From: Streptomyces sp. ISL-12
GTDB taxonomy: Bacteria > Actinomycetota > Actinomycetes > Streptomycetales > Streptomycetaceae
DNA length: 64,000 nt
Reading direction: 5' to 3'
Assembly (NCBI RefSeq): GCF_018614415.1
Contig: NZ_JAGGOO010000130.1
Location: 1 to 64,000 of the forward strand
Shown: positions 61,609-64,000 of the stretch, piece by piece
Position numbering within the stretch: position 1 is the stretch's first letter
Layout of the letters: each line of letters opens with the position of its first letter
The notes under the pieces: model-generated
The model's database searches: none
The model's input: only the letters and a program-made list of their open reading frames with translations
Told to the model about the DNA's origin: nothing
Position numbers and translations under genes: made by a program

Positions 61609-62661
61609 TCAGAACGACGTCGTGTCCCCGCCCCCGTCCCATTCCCCGAGGACCTCTGTGTCCTCGCCCTCCTCTTCCAGCGCCTGGCGAACCACCCTCA
61701 GGGCCATGCCCTCGGAGTAGCCCTTGCGGGCCAGCATGCCCGCGAGCCGGCGCAGCCGCTTGTCCCGGTCGAGCCCGCGGGTGGAGCGCAGTTTCCGGGC
61801 GACCAGTTCCCGCGCGGTCTCCTCCTCCTGCTCGGAGTCGAGCTGGGAGACCGCCTCGTCGATGAGGGCGGAGTCGACGCCCTTGGTCCGCAGCTCGCGG
61901 GCGAGCGCGCGCCGGGCCAGCCCCCGGCCGTGGTGCCGGGACTCCACCCAGGCGTCAGCGAAGGCGCTGTCGTTGATCAGGCCGACCTCCTCGAACCGGG
62001 ACAGCACCTCCTCCGCGGCGTCCTCCGGGATCTCCTTCTTGCGCAGGGCGTCGGCGAGTTGCTTGCGTGTGCGCGGGGTCCCGGTGAGCAGGCGCAGGCA
62101 GATTGCCCGTGCCTGCTCGACCGGGTCCCGCGGAGGCTCCCCCTTCTCGGCCCTCGACGAGGAAGTGGCGCCTCCGTCCTCTGCGGGCCCGTCACCACGG
62201 TCGCGGGCACGGCGCCCCCGGGAACCGCCCGTACCCCGGGCCCGTGCCCGGCCACCGCCCCGACGCGCCCCACCGCCGACTCCGCGTGAACCGCCGCCGT
62301 GGCTCCCGCCGCCCTCCGCTCCGTCCCCGTACGGCCCGCCCTGCGCATAACCACCGTCGAACCCGGGCCCCCCGTCGGGCTCGTACTCCCCGTACGGCTC
62401 CTCGGCGCCGTACGGGGACGGTCCGTCATATGGGGGCTGGCCGTCATACGGGGACGGCTCACCGTACGGAAACGGGCGGCCGTGCCCCCGCCCCGTACTG
62501 TCGGCTGCCGCCGCCACGAGGTCATCGCCGTATCCATATCCGTCCTCGCCCGCCCCGGCGAAGCCCTCGTCGCTCGGTCCCCCCGGTCCGCCCCGGCCAC
62601 GCCGACGCGCCGGGGTGGCCGGGTAGGCGTCGTACTCGGCCCAGTCGGTTCGTCGCGTCAC
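61609..62661 (-). CDS. recX: RecA regulatory protein RecX
   Basis: Inhibitor/modulator of RecA filaments, 350 residues, longer than the usual 150-260. The first 180 residues are a Gly/Tyr/Pro/Arg-rich disordered extension with repeated PYD/PYG motifs. The RecX helical repeats follow (ARAICLRLLTGTPRTRKQLADALRKKEIPEDAAEEVLSRFEEVGLIND, then FADAWVESRHHGRGLARRALARELRTKGV and GLDRDKRLRRLAGMLARKGYSEGMALRVV). GTG 62661 lies 3 nt after the recA stop, so it is translated from the recA transcript. Confidence 0.95.
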   Translation of the reverse strand: MTRRTDWAEYDAYPATPARRRGRGGPGGPSDEGFAGAGEDGYGYGDDLVAAAADSTGRGHGRPFPYGEPSPYDGQPPYDGPSPYGAEEPYGEYEPDGGPGFDGGYAQGGPYGDGAEGGGSHGGGSRGVGGGARRGGGRARARGTGGSRGRRARDRGDGPAEDGGATSSSRAEKGEPPRDPVEQARAICLRLLTGTPRTRKQLADALRKKEIPEDAAEEVLSRFEEVGLINDSAFADAWVESRHHGRGLARRALARELRTKGVDSALIDEAVSQLDSEQEEETARELVARKLRSTRGLDRDKRLRRLAGMLARKGYSEGMALRVVRQALEEEGEDTEVLGEWDGGGDTTSF

Positions 62662-62664
62662 GGG

Positions 62665-63789
62665 TCAGCTCTTGGCAGCCGCGGCCTTGGACTTGGCGGC
62701 CTTGGCAGCGGGCGCCGTCACCGTCGTGGCCGCTGCGGCCGGATCGGCGGGGGCCACGGCGTCCTTGCCCGGCTCGGCGGCCGGCGCCTCGGGACGCACC
62801 CCCACGCCCAGCTTCTCCTTGATCTTCTTCTCGATCTCGTTGGCGAGGTCGGGGTTGTCCTTCAGGAAGTTACGGGCGTTCTCCTTGCCCTGCCCGAGCT
62901 GGTCGCCCTCGTACGTGTACCAGGCGCCGGCCTTGCGCACAAAGCCGTTCTCCACGCCCATGTCGATCAGGCCGCCCTCGCGGCTGATGCCCTGGCCGTA
63001 CAGGATGTCGAACTCGGCCTGCTTGAAGGGGGGCGCGACCTTGTTCTTGACGACCTTGCAGCGGGTGCGGTTGCCGACCGCCTCCGTGCCGTCCTTCAGC
63101 GTCTCGATGCGCCGGATGTCGATGCGCACCGAGGCGTAGAACTTCAGCGCGCGGCCACCCGTCGTGGTCTCCGGGGAGCCGAACATCACGCCGATCTTCT
63201 CACGGAGCTGGTTGATGAAGATCGCGGTGGTCTTGGACTGGTTGAGCGCGCTGGTGATCTTCCGCAGGGCCTGGCTCATCAGGCGGGCCTGCAGACCGAC
63301 GTGGCTGTCGCCCATCTCGCCCTCGATCTCCGCACGCGGGACGAGCGCGGCGACGGAGTCGATGACGATGAGGTCGAGGGCGCCGGAGCGGACCAGCATG
63401 TCCACGATCTCCAGGGCCTGCTCGCCGTTGTCCGGCTGGGAGAGAATCAGGTTGTCGATGTCGACGCCGAGCTTCTTGGCGTACTCGGGGTCGAGGGCGT
63501 GCTCCGCGTCCACGAAGGCGACCTGGCCGCCGGCCTTCTGCGCGTTCGCCACCGCGTGCAGGGTCAGGGTCGTCTTGCCGGAGGACTCGGGGCCGTAGAT
63601 CTCCACGACACGGCCGCGCGGGAGTCCGCCGACGCCGAGGGCCACGTCGAGCGCGGTCGACCCGGTCGGGATGACCTCGATGGGCTCCTGGGTGCGGTCG
63701 CCCATGCGCATGACCGCGCCCTTGCCGAATTGCCGTTCAATCTGTGCGAGAGCGGCGTCCAGCGCCTTCTCGCGGTCGGTTCCTGCCAT
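62665..63789 (-). CDS. recA: Recombinase RecA
   Basis: DNA strand-exchange protein and LexA coprotease, 374 residues, the expected Streptomyces length. Walker A is GPESSGKTT (about 67-75) and Walker B LIVIDSVAALVP. Loop L1 is EGEMGDSHVGLQARLMSQALRK and L2 is GVMFGSPETTTGG. The C-terminal 45 residues are Ala/Lys/Pro-rich. ATG 63789 is preceded by GGTGGAA. First gene of recA-recX, with an SOS-type box 166 bp upstream. Confidence 0.98.
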   Translation of the reverse strand: MAGTDREKALDAALAQIERQFGKGAVMRMGDRTQEPIEVIPTGSTALDVALGVGGLPRGRVVEIYGPESSGKTTLTLHAVANAQKAGGQVAFVDAEHALDPEYAKKLGVDIDNLILSQPDNGEQALEIVDMLVRSGALDLIVIDSVAALVPRAEIEGEMGDSHVGLQARLMSQALRKITSALNQSKTTAIFINQLREKIGVMFGSPETTTGGRALKFYASVRIDIRRIETLKDGTEAVGNRTRCKVVKNKVAPPFKQAEFDILYGQGISREGGLIDMGVENGFVRKAGAWYTYEGDQLGQGKENARNFLKDNPDLANEIEKKIKEKLGVGVRPEAPAAEPGKDAVAPADPAAAATTVTAPAAKAAKSKAAAAKS

Positions 63790-63954
63790 GGGTTCCACCC
63801 GATTTGCTTGAGTCGATCGCTTCACGTCAAAGACGCTAACGCCTGCCACTGACAATGCGCCCCGACGCAGGTCCGACCTGTGGATAACTCGGGTGCATAT
63901 CTGTCCATAGCCAGACGAACCACCCACCGCGGGTGCCCGCCGACGTCCCCATAA

Positions 63955-63966
63955 GAATGGATGTTC
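63955..63966. promoter_or_regulatory. SOS-type box upstream of recA
   Basis: The minus strand reads GAACATCCATTC, a degenerate Cheo/SOS box known from Streptomyces recA promoters, with TCGAAC as an intact left arm. It lies in an AT-richer patch suited to a promoter. LexA produced by the gene at 26.8 kb would act here. Confidence 0.65.
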
Positions 63967-64000
63967 GATTTTCGTGTCAAGCGCACCACGCACCTCTGCG

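Overview
The window is chromosomal core DNA from a Streptomyces (high-GC actinobacterium). The evidence is the very high GC content, frequent GTG starts with purine-rich ribosome binding sites, rare TTA codons, and a diagnostic gene order: whiH next to hrdB, nrdJ-nrdR opposite lexA, dapF-RelA/SpoT-hflX, gluABCD beside gluRK, and recA-recX. From memory this matches the S. coelicolor interval from about recA (SCO5769) to just beyond hrdB (SCO5820), read in reverse. No database was consulted. There are no rRNA or tRNA genes, CRISPR arrays or insertion sequences that I can see.

Layout. 0.1-6.3 kb: secreted trypsin-like protease, hrdB (principal sigma factor), whiH (sporulation regulator) and an ABC ATPase-permease fusion with degenerate catalytic motifs. 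6.4-14.7 kb: NrtR-like Nudix protein, glycogen-debranching-type protein (with a TTA codon), DUF4192 protein, RecQ helicase fused to a phosphoribosyltransferase-like domain, and an unknown gene. 15-22.3 kb: unknown Pro-rich protein, rnhB, a divergent TetR/MFS pair with two palindromic operators, ADP-ribosylglycohydrolase, histidine phosphatase, DUF4937-like protein and a TerD protein. 22.4-29.8 kb: the nrdR-nrdJ operon with two NrdR boxes, lexA with an SOS box, and a DinG-type helicase. 30-35 kb: a three-gene NIS siderophore operon whose aminotransferase has lost catalytic motifs, followed by a serine protease pseudogene broken by several frameshifts. 35.3-46.8 kb: hflX, M1 peptidase, RelA/SpoT protein, dapF, a membrane protein, miaA, two small genes (one MT0933-type antitoxin), a dioxygenase-like gene and miaB. 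46.8-52.2 kb: a NarL-type two-component system, a KhtT/KhtU-like cation antiporter pair, a MazG-like protein and a TAXI solute-binding protein. 52.3-58 kb: the GluK/GluR two-component system divergent from the gluABCD glutamate importer. 58-64 kb: FAD monooxygenase, a cysteine-rich leader peptide upstream of a cysteine dioxygenase-rhodanese operon, and recX-recA.

The genes fall into a few working groups. DNA repair and its control: LexA, RecA/RecX, RecQ, the DinG-like helicase, RNase HII and the NrdR-controlled ribonucleotide reductase. Development and global expression: HrdB, WhiH and the RelA/SpoT protein. tRNA modification: MiaA and MiaB. Nutrient sensing: GluRK-GluABCD and the siderophore operon.

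The observations most worth following are: (1) a 28-codon Cys-rich, apparently leaderless uORF with its own promoter and an upstream terminator, ahead of the cysteine dioxygenase-rhodanese operon; (2) a siderophore aminotransferase with Arg in place of the PLP lysine; (3) a TTA (bldA-type) codon in gluK; (4) paired operators for the TetR/MFS locus and an 11-bp-phased direct repeat at gluA; and (5) several minisatellite-like tandem repeats plus a roughly 170-bp tandem duplication.
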